Below, one piece after another: positions 46,041-57,897 of a stretch of 64,000 nt of DNA; position 1 is the first letter of the stretch; each line of letters starts with the position of its first letter. Location: NCBI RefSeq assembly GCF_016545825.1, contig NC_052616.1, positions 42,019,529 to 42,083,528 of the forward strand, written 5' to 3'. A program made the translations under genes and the position numbers. A model generated the notes under the pieces. The model was not told where the DNA came from, did no database searches, and saw nothing but the letters and a program-made list of their open reading frames with translations. This stretch comes from Eucalyptus grandis. Taxonomy: Eukaryota; Streptophyta; Magnoliopsida; Myrtales; Myrtaceae.

Positions 46041-46639
46041 CACCACTACCTATAATACTTGAAATAAATAACAAATATAGTATATCATAATTAAAATCTT
46101 CAAAACTAATTTGGCGTCAACAGAGCGTCACCCATGCCTCGATGTTTGTGAGGAAGAAGGTGAGGCATTGATCGTCCGCGGGTCTTAAGAATTGATGGTT
46201 CAAAAACTGATGAATACCGCGGGCAGAGATAGTCTTAGAAAGCCACGATTCGAAAATACTAGCAATCAAGCAAGAATAAGGCCTTGAAAATTTCATGACG
46301 TTTTCCTAAGATATGATCCTCGAAATGAATATCATGAGGCATATCAAGTTGCTTGACTAGCATCGACTATGTTCATGTTAGGCTTAGAGCGGCAAGTAAT
46401 TGAGAAATTCCTACCTTCTTGAAACCTATTAGGAGCGGAACATATTGTGGCCAATGATGATGAAATAGATTATGAAACTTTGGCGTGAATAATCTCATTC
46501 ATTCCCATAATTTTCATCTCTTGGTGTCAGTGTTAGAGAGTAACAATACGTTTATTGTCTTAATAATATTGTTTGTTCAGCGTGTCACATTGTCACGGGT
46601 GTTCATCCTGAGCCACTAGGATATGTAAATAGGGTAATC
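46041..46639. other. Intergenic, nothing recognised
   Basis: Moderately A/T-rich, no gene or repeat assignment. Confidence 0.35.
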
Positions 46640-47110
46640 TATTCCAAAAACATTCCAAGTTGAGAGGAATGGGATTTGCTTGCTTGTACTTTCAGAGAAT
46701 TCATTAATCCATTTATTTCACTTGAAAACAGCTTGTCCGCAAATTATTAAATGCTGGCCATCGCAAGCAAAAGTAATCTATGCTGAAACAGCATTTCAAG
46801 AGTAAAATTATTGAAGAATACGGATGTAGCAAGCGAAATGTCTTGCTAATTATTGAGAATAGTTTAAAACTTTTAATCTTGCATCTAGTTGATCGTATAG
46901 GATAATTCATGCACTAAAGTCCATAGCCTTCGTAGTTTGCATCCCTTTCCTCTGCCTTATTTCCAGGTGATTTTCTGAATTTGTTGTACACTCTCCGAAT
47001 TAAGAAGCAGTTGCAACGTGGATTGGCACAACATGTCATTCGAGTGGACGGAATTTAAGAAAAAAATATGCTTTTTGAAACATGCAAAATCAAATTGTTG
47101 AAGGTATAAC
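46640..47110. repeat. Duplicated block, most diverged copy
   Basis: Shares gcaaattattaaatg, gctgaaacagcatttcaag and the following order with 16120-16560, 48540-48990 and 50870-51250. Confidence 0.65.
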
Positions 47111-48050
47111 TTATCTCATTGAATATATAGGCCAAAAAAAAATTATTTCTATGGGAAAAAATCTTAAATTGTTCCTAAATGATGGATATTACTTTTGCAT
47201 TTGACACAATATATCCTTCATTCTAAATTTATCGTCCTTATGGGAATAAATCTTGAATTATTTCTAAATGAAAGAAATTATTCACACGCTAATTACAATA
47301 TATTATTCATTCTAGTTCCTTTTACATTTTAACCTACAATAATACACAAAAAATTAGATGGACCCTAACCCCTCGGGTCCCACAGGCCATAGGTTTTCGA
47401 TTTTTCCTTTAATCGTTAGTAGGTCTTCCAAGCCCAGAATAGAAAAACTTAAAAAATGAAAAGGCTTTTCCCGCACACTGTATTACAAAATGTTCAGATC
47501 TACAAACCCATCCATGAAACTATGAATAAAACGTAATTATTAATTTATTTTGATGCCTTTCCTAGAAAATGGTATCGTCACGTCTGGTTTTCAAATCGAC
47601 GATTTTGAAGAGAGCAAAAGTATCTTTTGAATTTGTTATAAAAAGAAAAAAAAGAAGAGCAACAGAAAAAAGGGCAGAAAAGAGGAACAGGATTCCATTG
47701 CTAGTACTTTCAGACAATTGATTTATTTCCCTTTTCAATAGAAATAACTTATTAAATTATGTGTCAAGTTGGAACTGAAGCCTCGATCTAATTAAAAGAT
47801 GGATAGTATAAAAAGTGATGGTCCAGCAATTAAGAGTAGTATATTGAAGGAAACCCGTAAAATTGTGTCGAGTTGAAACCAAAAACTTGATTTAGTTGCC
47901 AGATATGGTGCAAAAAGTGGTGGTCTAGTAGTTCAAGATTAGGATTGTCACAGCAAACCATTAAATTATGTATAGTAATGGTGCAAAAAAGTAAGAGCTT
48001 ATTAAATATCGTAGCTGAAACGCCGAGTAGGATTATCGAACTTGTTTATT
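47111..48050. other. Repeat-derived intergenic DNA
   Basis: 47140-47350 resembles the gggaataaatcttgaattatt block of the array unit. 47700-48050 shows nothing specific. No gene. Confidence 0.4.
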
Positions 48051-48427
48051 ATGCGTCGAGGTGGAACCGAGATATCACAGCCTCAAAGGCATGAGAGGCT
48101 CGACACCCTTGGCACGCATTGCTTTGGGGCTCCGACAGGCCTCGCCCGCAAAATGCGGGCGAGGGTACACAGTCCCAGATAACATCAATATGTCCCACCG
48201 CATTGATGCCGCTACCGGGGTTGCAAGCTCGCATTATAAAGTGGATTTATTCTGAGCTACGATTAAGTGTAAGACTTCTATGCACGGGATGGTGTTCAAT
48301 GTTTCCCTTCATCACACTTCCCGTCTCTCTGCACGCAATTCTGAACTCAGCGGACTTCCAATTTTTCATCAGCGTCCGCTATTCTTTTCGATAGAGAAGT
48401 GGCCGACCAATTGCAGAAAGCCAGATA
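48051..48427. repeat. Fragment of the TRIM-like retroelement repeat
   Basis: gtcccaccgcattgatgcc, gggttgcaagctcgc and cttcatcacacttcc...gaactcagcgg appear in the same order as in 25350-25590 and 55730-55990. Confidence 0.55.
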
Positions 48428-49075
48428 CCGAGCTGAAAATCTTCCTACAGAAACGTTTCAAGTCGAAAGGAACAGGATTCGCTTGCCAGCCCTTTCGGAG
48501 AATCGACTTATCCTTTTTCCACTAGAAACTGCTTGTTCGCAAATTATTAAATGTGGGCCGTCCTGATTGGAAGTAACCGTAGGCTGAAACAGCATTTCAA
48601 GAGTTGGATTTATTGACCAAACCAGATGTAGAAAGCGAAAATAAAAAACCAAATAGTAGCAACGGAATCCTTGCTAATTATTGAGTATATAGTTTAGCAT
48701 TTTGCATTTAGTTGATTGTATGATAGGATAATTCACACCCTAAAGTTGAAAGTTCATAGCCTTTGAAATTCACAAATCTTTTTTTTGGCCTTTTATTTTC
48801 AGGTGATGTTCTGAAATTGGTGTCGACTAGCCGGGTTATGAAGCAATTGTAACATGTATAGGGACAATGCCCCTAAGGAAGGTTACCGGTGGATGCGGAG
48901 TCAACGAATTCAGTCAAATAGTGTAAGGAGTCTAAGGTTATGGAAGGTCGCGTGGACAAAACTTAATAGCAAGTAAATAAACCTGCTGTTTTGCACATGC
49001 AAAATCAATGCAACAGTATATCTCCAAAAATATTATCATCTCTTGGGGATGAATCTCGATTTGTTCTTATACGAG
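48428..49075. repeat. Duplicated block, close copy of 16011-16640
   Basis: High identity over 640 bp starting ctgaaaatcttcctacagaaacg. It ends at ttggggatgaatctcgattt. Confidence 0.8.
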
Positions 49076-49084
49076 ATTCATCCC

Positions 49085-49378
49085 CAATAGATGAGGAGGA
49101 GGAGGAGGAGGAGGAGAAGGAGGGTGCTGCTAAGGTTTTGAGAAGGAAACTAAAAGAATAAAAAGGGATTTGGCATGTTGGAGAGAAGGGGAAGTAACAA
49201 GAGGGAGGGGAAGTGACAGGCTCATGTGGGGGAGGGAAAGAAAGTGAAAAAAAAAAATTGGGGCTGGGGGAAAGAGACGAGGGAAAAAAAAGGGGGGGAG
49301 GGAAAGAAAAGTGAAAAAAATTTTGGGGTGGGGGAAAGAGATGAGGAAAAGAGGGAGGGGGTGTTGAGGGGACTTTTT
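49085..49378 (+). repeat. Polypurine tract, G- and A-rich
   Basis: About 290 bp, almost all purine on the plus strand: (GGA)n at 49091-49125, then repeated ggggaaagagacgagg and gggagggaaagaaaa blocks with several G-runs of 4-7. Confidence 0.85.
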
Positions 49379-49698
49379 ATTTAATCGAAAAAATAATTAA
49401 ACAAAATTAAAATATAATTTCGAAAAATAAAAGTATTAAATGTTGAATGCTTAGTGTAAATTCATTGTAGGTTCTTTTTTAATTAACTATTTATTTATAA
49501 ATTCGAATCAAATTAATTAAAATATAAAAATATTCATTTTATATACAACGTGTCTCAATGTGTCTGAAATTTCTATTTTTGAGAAATGACTTGTCAACGT
49601 GTCATGTTGCGTGTCAATGCTACTTAGATGCCTACTAGATGAATGAGCCTCCTCCTTCATTTTTTTTTTTATCATTTACTTCCTTGTGAGTACTACAA
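49379..49698. repeat. Fragment of the gtgtcgtgtcgg element and block sequence
   Basis: 49430-49625 matches 18230-18520. 49626-49698 matches 15940-15990. Confidence 0.55.
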
Positions 49699-49717
49699 CA
49701 ATCTCACCTAGATGTTT

Positions 49718-49905
49718 TTTTTTTTTTTTCGTAAAACTGGGAACCTCGTAGGCGACAATGGGCGAGCAAACCCTGGAGAGCGACTACAGGACCCACCACC
49801 ACAGTATTCTAGGTGAGAATACCTAACAATGCATCTGGGATTCGAACTTCTTCCCTTCGTGAGGGGGAGAGAGCCCAAGCCAACTACGTCGCTGCGGGCG
49901 ATGGT
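49718..49905 (-). mobile_element. tRNA-derived SINE, minus strand
   Basis: Flanked by a perfect 19-bp direct repeat caatctcacctagatgttt (49699-49717 and 49906-49924). The poly(T) at 49718-49729 is the A-tail on the minus strand. A consensus pol III B box GTTCGAATCCC lies on the minus strand at about 49836-49847, with a possible A box upstream (gtagttggcttggg). The uninterrupted site is at about 15987-16005 in the left block. Confidence 0.85.
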
Positions 49906-49992
49906 CAATCTCACCTAGATGTTTCTAAGCTACACCTGCTGAAAATTCTCCTACATAAACATTTCAAGTTGGAAGGAGGAAGATTGGCTTGC

Positions 49993-50849
49993 TAGGGGTG
50001 AGTATGGTTCGGATTAGGCCGGTTCACCCGTTAGTCCTAAGACCAACCCGCACAATGTTAGTTCTCAATTTTTGGGATCAAGGACCGATCTTATTGAGCT
50101 TAGGATTGAGGACCAGACCAACCCAATAAGTTCAGTTTGGTTCTAGGGTCAACTCAAGACCAATCAATAATTTCTTTTGTTTCATTTTTTGTACTCCTTG
50201 AAAAGGCAAATCTGCCATTTCAAATTACATATATATTTGACAATGCAACATTGTGCAATCAAGCTATAAATATTAGTACGCATTCAACAAATTTAAGATA
50301 AAACAACAATAGAAATTTTACATCTGCTAAAAGTAAAAAACCATAAAAACGATTAAAACCACTCACAAAGATATGTGATAAAATGGAAAATTGAATGGCG
50401 AGCAGGGGAAGTTATTTCTTTCGATTTTGGCAAATTGAAGACTAAAAGAACAAAAAAAAAAAAAAAAAAAAAAGGATAGAACGAGTATTGGAGGAAGACG
50501 CCGTGAGGAGCCATTTAATGCTATTTACGCCATTTTGGATCCCGTGAGAAGCCATTTAATGTTGTTTACCCGTTTGACATAGGGTTTTCTCTTTAGAATA
50601 TTTAAAAAAATTACAAATAATATATTAGATATATAATATATATTATATATTATATATAACATACACAGTCAAGATTGGTCCAGGTTGGATCGACTCTCAA
50701 CTCTCAAGATCGAGGACTAACCCACACAGTGTTGGTCAAGGAATTCCAATACCAAAGACCCACCAAGTCCCATTGGGAACTAGACCAAGACTGATAGGAT
50801 TGGGTCCAATGTTGATCTAGGGTTAGCCCTAGACCAATGCTCACCCCTG
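49993..50849. mobile_element. hAT-like MITE, right block only
   Basis: Ends taggggtgagtatgg and ccaatgctcacccctg. Perfect 8-bp target duplication TGGCTTGC (49985-49992 and 50850-50857). 857 bp, palindromic arms with ggaccgat/attggtcc words, an A-run at 50452-50473 and no transposase. Confidence 0.85.
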
Positions 50850-50857
50850 TGGCTTGC

Positions 50858-51289
50858 TAGTACTTTCAGAGAATCGATTAATCCTTTTTTCACTTGAAAG
50901 TTATTGTTGCAAATTATTATATGCCAGCCATCGCTAGTGAAGTAATCTATGATGGAACAACATTTTTGAGAGTAGAATTAACGAAGAAATCAGATACAGC
51001 AAGCGGAAAAAAAAATAGTAGCACTGAAATATCTTGCTGATTGTTGAGTGTAGTTTTGAGCTTTGGATTTAGTTGATTGTATGATAAAATAATTCATACA
51101 GCCTTCGCAATTCGCATCCTTTTTTTTTTCTGCCTTATTTCTAGGTGGTTTTTGAAATTGTTGTCGACTCTTCGATTAAGAAGCAGTTGAACGTGTATTA
51201 TTCTCTCATTAAAATGACGAAGGTACAACATCAAAATGATGCTTTTTGAAACATGCAACATCAAAATGACGAAGGTACAACTTATCCCA
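50858..51289. repeat. Duplicated block sequence
   Basis: Continues the block interrupted by the MITE (cttgctagtactttcagagaatcg), matching 46670-47110 and, less closely, 16080-16560. Confidence 0.6.
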
Positions 51290-54200
51290 TTGACTAATAT
51301 GCAAAAGATATTATTATCCTTATTGGAATAAATCTTGAGTTATTCCCAAATGAAAGATGTTATTCCTGGGCTCGTTACACTATATTCTTTATTCTAGTTA
51401 AATCATCTTTATGGGAATAAACCTCAAATTATTCCTAAAAAAAAGAAATTATTCTCTCATTAATCACACTACGTTCTTCGTTCTTTTTTCTTTTTGCCCT
51501 TTTTACTTATAAAAAAAAAACCCCAAGGTAAAGACAAAGGGAAAAAAGAAAAAGAAAAATGTTGCATCTACACACTAAAGTAAGGAAGACTCATGAAAAA
51601 AGGATAAAAAAATAGTGGTACAGAGAATTCAGTCCATTGGGCCATGGCGAACCTGAGCGGCACCAGGCCATTATCCTTGCACTACTAGGAGCCGGAGGTT
51701 TTTGTAAGGGGTGTCAAATAGTTTGGTTTCAAATTTTCAAGAAATCCGAACCAAACCATTTGTGGTGTACATTAGCTTTGAAGCAAATCGCGACCCAAAT
51801 CGGAGATGCGCTTTGGTTCGGTTTTTCAGTTTTCTTTTTGTAATATTAAGAAGAAGTTTAGTGAAAAGGAAAAAAATTGGAATAAATCTCAAATTATTCC
51901 TGAACAAAAGAAATTATTCTCTCGTTAATCACACTACGTTCTTTGTAGTTAAATAATCTTTATGGGAATAAATCTCAAATTATTCCTATAAAAAAGAAAT
52001 TATTCTCTTGTTAATCACACTACGCTCTTCGTTCTTTTTCTTTTTGCCTTTTTTACTTATTAAAAAAGAACCCCTAAGGTAATGACAAAGGGAAAAAAAG
52101 AAAAGAAAAGGTTGCGTCTACGCACTAAGGTAAGGAAGACTCACGAAAAGGGAAAAAATGGTGCTACAGAAAATTCAGTCCATTGGGTCATTACGAACTT
52201 GAGTGGCGCCAGGCCATTATTCTTGCACTACTAGGAGCCGGAGGTTTTGTTAAGGATGTCAAATAGTTTGGTTTCGAATTTTCAAGAAATCCAAACCAAA
52301 CCATTTTTGGTGTACATTGGCTTTGAAACAAATCACGACCCAAATTGGAGATGCACTTTGGTTCGGTTTTTTAGTTTTCTTTTTTGTAATATTAAGAAGA
52401 AGTTTAGTGAAAAGGAAAATAATTGTAATAAATCTCAAATTACTACTAAACAAAAGAAATTATTTTCTCGTTAATCACACTACGTTCTTCGTTCTTTTTC
52501 TTTATTCCTTTTTTTACTTATAAAACAAAAACCCCTAAGGTAAAGACAAAGGGAAAATAGAAAAAGAAAGAGGTTGCGTCTATGCACTAAGGTAAGGAGG
52601 ACTCACAAAAAAGGATAAAAAAAATGATGGTACAGAGAATTCAGTCCATTGGGCCATGGCGAACCTAAGCGGCGCCAGGCCATTATCCTTGCACTACTAG
52701 GAGCCGGAGGTTTTTGTTCGAGGTGTCAAATAGTTTGGTTTCGAATTTTCAAGAAATCCAAACCAAACCACTTTGTGTGTACATTAGCTTTGAAACAAAT
52801 CGCGACCCAAATCGAAGATGCGCTTTGGTTCGGTTTTTAAGTTTTCTTTTTTGTAATATTAAGAAGAAGTTTAGTGAAAAGGAAAAATATTGGAATAAAG
52901 CTCAAATTATTCCTAAACAAAATAAATTATTCTCTCATTAATCACACTACGTTCTTCATAGTTAAATCATCTTTATGGGAATAAATCTCAAATTATTCCT
53001 AAATAAAAGAAATTATTCTTTCGTTAATCACACTACGCTCTTCGTTCTTTTTCCTTTTGCATTTTTTACTTATAAAACAAAAAGCCCTAAGGTAAAGACA
53101 AAGGGAAAAAGAAAAAGAAAAAGAAAAAGAAAAAGAAAAAAGGTTGCGTCTACGCACTAAGGTAAGGAAGACTCACTAAAAAGGATAAAAAAATGGTGGT
53201 ACAAAGAATTCAGTCCATTGGGCCATGGCGAACTTGAGCAGCGAGAGGCCATTATCCTTGCACTACTAGGAGCTGAAGGTTTTTGTTAGGGGTGTCAAAT
53301 AGTTTGGTTTCGAATTTTCAAGAAATCCAAACCAAACCATTTTTGGTGTACATTAGCTTTGAAAAAAATCGCGACCCAAATGGGAGATGCACTTTGGTTC
53401 GGTTTTTTCAGTTTTCTTTTTGTAATATTAAGAAGAAGTTTAGTGGAAAGGAAAAAAATGGAATAAATCTCAAATTATTCCTAAACAAAAGAAATTATTC
53501 TCTCATTAATCACACTACACTCTTCGTTCATTTTCTTTTTGCATCTTTTACTTATAAAACAAAAACCCCTAAGGTAAAGACAAAGGGAAAAAAGAAAAAG
53601 AAAAGTGTTGCATCTACGCACTAAGGTAAGGAAGACTCACGCAAAAAAGGATCAAAAAAAAGGTGGTACAGAGAATTTAGTCCATTGGGCCATGGCGAAC
53701 CTGAGCAGCGCTAGGCCATTATCCTTGCACTACTGGTAGATGGAGGTTTTTGTTAGGGGTGTCAAATAGTTTGGTTTCAAATTTTCAAGAAATCCAAACC
53801 AAACCATTTTTGGTGTACATTAGCTTTGCAACAATTGCGACCCAAATTGGATATGCAATTTGGTTCGGTTGATATGCACTTTGGTTCGGTTTTTAGTTTT
53901 CTTTTTTTGTAATATTAAGAAGAAGTTTAGTGGAAAGGAAAAAAATTGGAATAAATCTCAGATTATTCCTAAACAAAAGAAATTATTCTCTCAATAATCA
54001 CACTACGCTGTTCGTTTGTTTTCTTTTGCATTTTTTACTTATAAAACAAAAACCCCTAAGGTAAAGACAAAGGGAAAAAAGAAAAGAAAAGGGTTGCGTC
54101 TACACACTAAGGTAAGGAAGACTCACGAAAAAAGGATCAAAAAATGGTGGTACAGAGAATTCAGTCCATTGGGCCACGGCGAACCCGAGCAGCGCCAGCC

Positions 54201-55430
54201 ATTATCCTTACACTACTAGGAGCTAGAGGTTTTTGTTAGGGGTGTGAAATAGTTTGGTTTCAAATTTTCAAGAAATCCAAACCAAACCATTTTTGGTGTA
54301 CATTAGCTTTGAAACAAATCGCGACCCAAATTAGAGATGCACTTTGGTTTGGTTTTTCAGTTTTCTTTTTTGTAATATTAATAAGAAGTTTAGTGGAAAG
54401 GAAAAAAATTGGAATAAATCTCAAATTATTCCTAAACAAAAGAAATTATTCTCTCGTTAATCACATTACGCTCTTCGTTTGTTTTCTTTTTTGCAATTTT
54501 TACTTATAAAACAAAAACTCCTAAGGTAAAGACGAAGGGAAAAAATAAAAAGAAAAGGGTTGCGTCAATGCACTAAAGTAAGGAAGACTCATGAAAAAAG
54601 GATCAAAAAATGGTGGTACAGAGAATTCAGTCCATTGGGCCATGGCGAACCTAAGCAACACCAGGCCATTATCCTTGCACTACTGGGAGCTGGAAGTTTT
54701 TGTTAGGGGTGTGAAATAGTTTGGTTTCGAATCTTCAAGAAAACCAAACCAAACCATTTTGTGTACATTAGCTTTGAAACAAATCGCGACCCAAATCGAA
54801 GATGCACTTTGGTTCGGTTTTTCAGTTTTCTTTTTTGTAATATTAAGAAGAAGTTTAGTGGAAAGGAAAAAAATTGGAATAAATCTCAAATTATTCCTAA
54901 ACAAAAGAAATTATTCTCTTGTTTATCACACTACGTTCTTCGTAGTTAAATCATCTTTATGGGAATAAATATCAAATTATTCCTAAAAAATAAATTACTC
55001 TCTCGTTAATCACACTATGTTCTTCGTTCTTTTTCTTTTTGCCTTTTTTACTTATAAAACAAAAACCCCTAAGGTAAAGAAAAAGGGAAAAAGAGAAATA
55101 AAAAGGTTGTGTGCACTAAGGTAAGGAAGACTCACGAAAAAAGGATAAAAAAAAGTGGTAGTATAGAGAATTCAATCCATTGGGCCATGGCAAACTTGAG
55201 CGGCGCCAGGCCATTATTCTTGCACTACTCGAAGCCGGAGGTTTTTGTTAGGGTGTCAAATAGTTTGGTTTTGAATTTTCAAGTAATCCAAACCAAACCA
55301 TTTTTGGTGTACATTAGCTTTGAAACAAATCGCGACCCAAACTAAAGATGCACTTTGGTTCGGTTTTTCAATTTTCTTTTTTGTAATATTAAGAAGAAGT
55401 TTAGTGGAAAAGAAAAAAATACGTAAATTA
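51290..55430 (+). repeat. Eight-copy tandem array, units of ~467 and ~546-569 bp
   Basis: Anchor agtccattggg (or its variants) occurs at 51631, 52177, 52643, 53212, 53679, 54163, 54629 and 55174. The spacings are 546, 466, 569, 467, 484, 466 and 545. Long units carry an extra ~80-bp copy of the gggaataaatctcaaattatt segment. Each unit joins a retroelement-like part (aataaatctcaaattatt...ccattgggccatggcg) to the left half of the hAT-like MITE (ttaggggtgtcaaatagtttgg...gtttagtgg). Small open frames recur in every unit, but they shift and truncate freely, so they are not genes. Confidence 0.9.
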
Positions 55431-55542
55431 TAATATTAAGAATTCGGTTTTATTAACTAAACTGAATCGAAATTATCCAGACTGGGAAAAAAATTATTAT
55501 CCAAATTGAACTAGAATTTTCGGTCCACTTTTTGATACCCTA
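55249..55542. mobile_element. Complete hAT-like MITE at the right end of the array
   Basis: Same element as 18531-18849: ends tagggtgtcaaa and ttgataccct, flanks gtttttgt and gttttcgc (6 of 8). It is the only unit of the array in which the MITE is whole. Confidence 0.7.
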
Positions 55543-57660
55543 GTTTTCGCGGCTGAGTGAAGCTAGTGTCACGGCCCGAAAAGTTAGCATGTCCAAGAGG
55601 TTTACACTAGCCTCACGCTAACCCCTGACCCTAGCCTTCGCTAATCCCTGACCCTAGCCTTCGCTCGGCCTGTGCATTGAGCAATCGGGAGAAGATGAGA
55701 GCCACATGGGCCAATCCGCAAGAATTGAACCCATGTCCCACCACATCCATGCCCCACACCTGGATTACAAGTCCGCACAACTAAACTCGGTGGATGGCAT
55801 TGGCAGCTATGCCTCCAATAAAGTGCGTATCGCCCTGATGAATGCCCAATGTGGGACTTCTATGCACATTGCATTGTTCTCTTTGTCACACTTCATATTT
55901 CTCTACGTACAATTCAGAACTCAATGGATTTCGAATTTTCTTCAATGTCCAGTGTTCTTTGGATCGAGAAGCGGCCAATCCACAGCAGAAAGCAAAATCT
56001 CGACTAAAATCATGATAAAAAGGCACCGCAAAAGATGGACCGAGCATGCTTTTCTTAAAAGAACTTATTTATCAACCAAAGGAGAAGAATTTGGACATAT
56101 CAATCAAAATGACAAGCGGATTCTTGAAGATATTAAAATCAAAGGATTGGCAGCTCTCATAATATAACGATCTTTTTATTTGTTATTTCTATTATTGTAT
56201 TATTTTCTTATGAAGTATAACACTTTTTAACATCCTTATATAATGGACATCATCCCAGTAAATTGTACGGTGAGATCAACAATCAAACACTTTTGTTCTT
56301 TTTACGGTATCAGAGCAAGAGTCATAAGTTCAAAAAATTTCAGGTCCCTATCTACATCCCCAATTACATTTCCATGCCTTAGGCATAGGACAAAGTCGAG
56401 CTTACGCGTGAGTGAGAGTTTTAGAGTAGATAAATATTATACCACGTTTTCATTTATAGCTTAAGTTTTTTGAGTAGTTCATAGTGGTCTCATAAAATCT
56501 ACTAGAATGATATCAAAAAACCAATATGAAATTCAATTTGATAATTTAAAAGTAAAGATAGTGAATGCATCTTAATTATATTTCCCTAGTAAATGACTAG
56601 AGAAAAGCAAAAAGACAAATGGGAAAAAATTGATGTAAATACTCCGAAAATCATGTAAAAATATAAGAATTTTGAAAGAAAAAAAAAAGTCATGGAGAAG
56701 AGATCGCTATTCTTTGTTTCTATTTGATTATTCCCAAATGAAAGGTATTATTCTTGCGTCTGTTTCACTATAGTCTTTACGGGAATAATCTTGAATTGTT
56801 CCTAAAGGAAAGAATTATTCTCGCATTAATTACACCATATTCTTCATTCTAGTGCTTTTTTACCTTTTTACTTATAAACATAAATAGTTTAATGGACTCA
56901 AAAGCCCCTCCTTCTCGCATGGTCATGAATCAACCCTCAGGCTTGGAACGGGCGGGCCAGGTGAGAGCCACAACAAGCCCGACCTGCAAGAATTGAACCC
57001 ATGTGCGACCACATTGATGCCCCAACCTGGGCTACAAGCCTTCACAACTGAGCTTGTGAAACGGCAGTGATAAATGTGCCTCTTTACAAGGTGTGTATTT
57101 TTGTGAAACATGCCCAATGTGGGACTTCTATGCACACGGTTGCTTGCATTGTTCCTCTTCGTCACACTTCATATCTCTCTATGCACGATTAAAAAATCAA
57201 TGGATATTTTATTCAATGTCCACTATATTTTGGATTGAGAAGTGAGCAATCCATGGCAGAAAGCAAAATCCCAAGTAAAATCAAAATCGATAAGCATTGA
57301 TCTTAAAGGCAGTGATTTATCAATTAAGGAAAAAGAAGATGAATATATCAATCAAAATCACAAGCAGACTTTTGAAGATACTAAAATCAAAAAAATTGAA
57401 AGGATCTTTTCTTTTATTATTTCCATTATTGCATTGTTTCCTTATGAAGTGCAACACTTTATAATAACTTTACGTAGTGGGCATAATCTCAACAAATTGT
57501 GCGTTTAGATTAACATTCAAACACTACTGTTCTTTTATAGTATCAGAGAATGAGTCCTAAGTTTGAATCTTTCAAGATTCTTATTTACCTCCCAATTACA
57601 TTTACACACTTTAGGCTTAAGCTAAAGTTAACTTGCATGTGAAAGGAAGTGTTAGAGTAA
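55543..57660 (+). mobile_element. TRIM-like retroelement relics, two tandem units (right block)
   Basis: Unit C has PBS cggtatcagagc (56305-56316) followed by a purine-rich segment and ttagagtagataaatatt at about 56419. Unit D has tagtatcagaga (57538-57549) followed by gaaaggaag and tgttagagtaa at 57650. Both internal domains are about 112-114 bp. Counterpart of 25302-27130. No protein. Confidence 0.5.
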
Positions 57661-57897
57661 TTAAATATTACCACACGTTCATTTAATGGCTGGAGTTTTT
57701 TTATATTTTCCCTAGTAAATGAATAGAGAAAGGCAAGAAGAGAAATGGGAGAAGAGATTGCTGTATATCCTCCAAAAATCAGGGAAAAGTGCAAGAATTT
57801 TGATAAAAAAAAAAAAGGTCAAAAGAAGAGACCGCAAGAGAAAAGAGAGAAGAAGAAAACTCCAAGTGAGCCGGATGCCACCTTCTTCAATCATTTA

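Noticed and set aside
48061..48255. Possible tRNA gene near gttgcaagctcgc
   Set aside because: No cloverleaf could be made; the phrase belongs to the retroelement repeat seen five times in the window.
51637..55345. Recurring 60-113-codon frames with the same LVSNFQEI-type sequence
   Set aside because: They are the same tandem unit read again; lengths, frames and ends change from unit to unit with no sign of selection.
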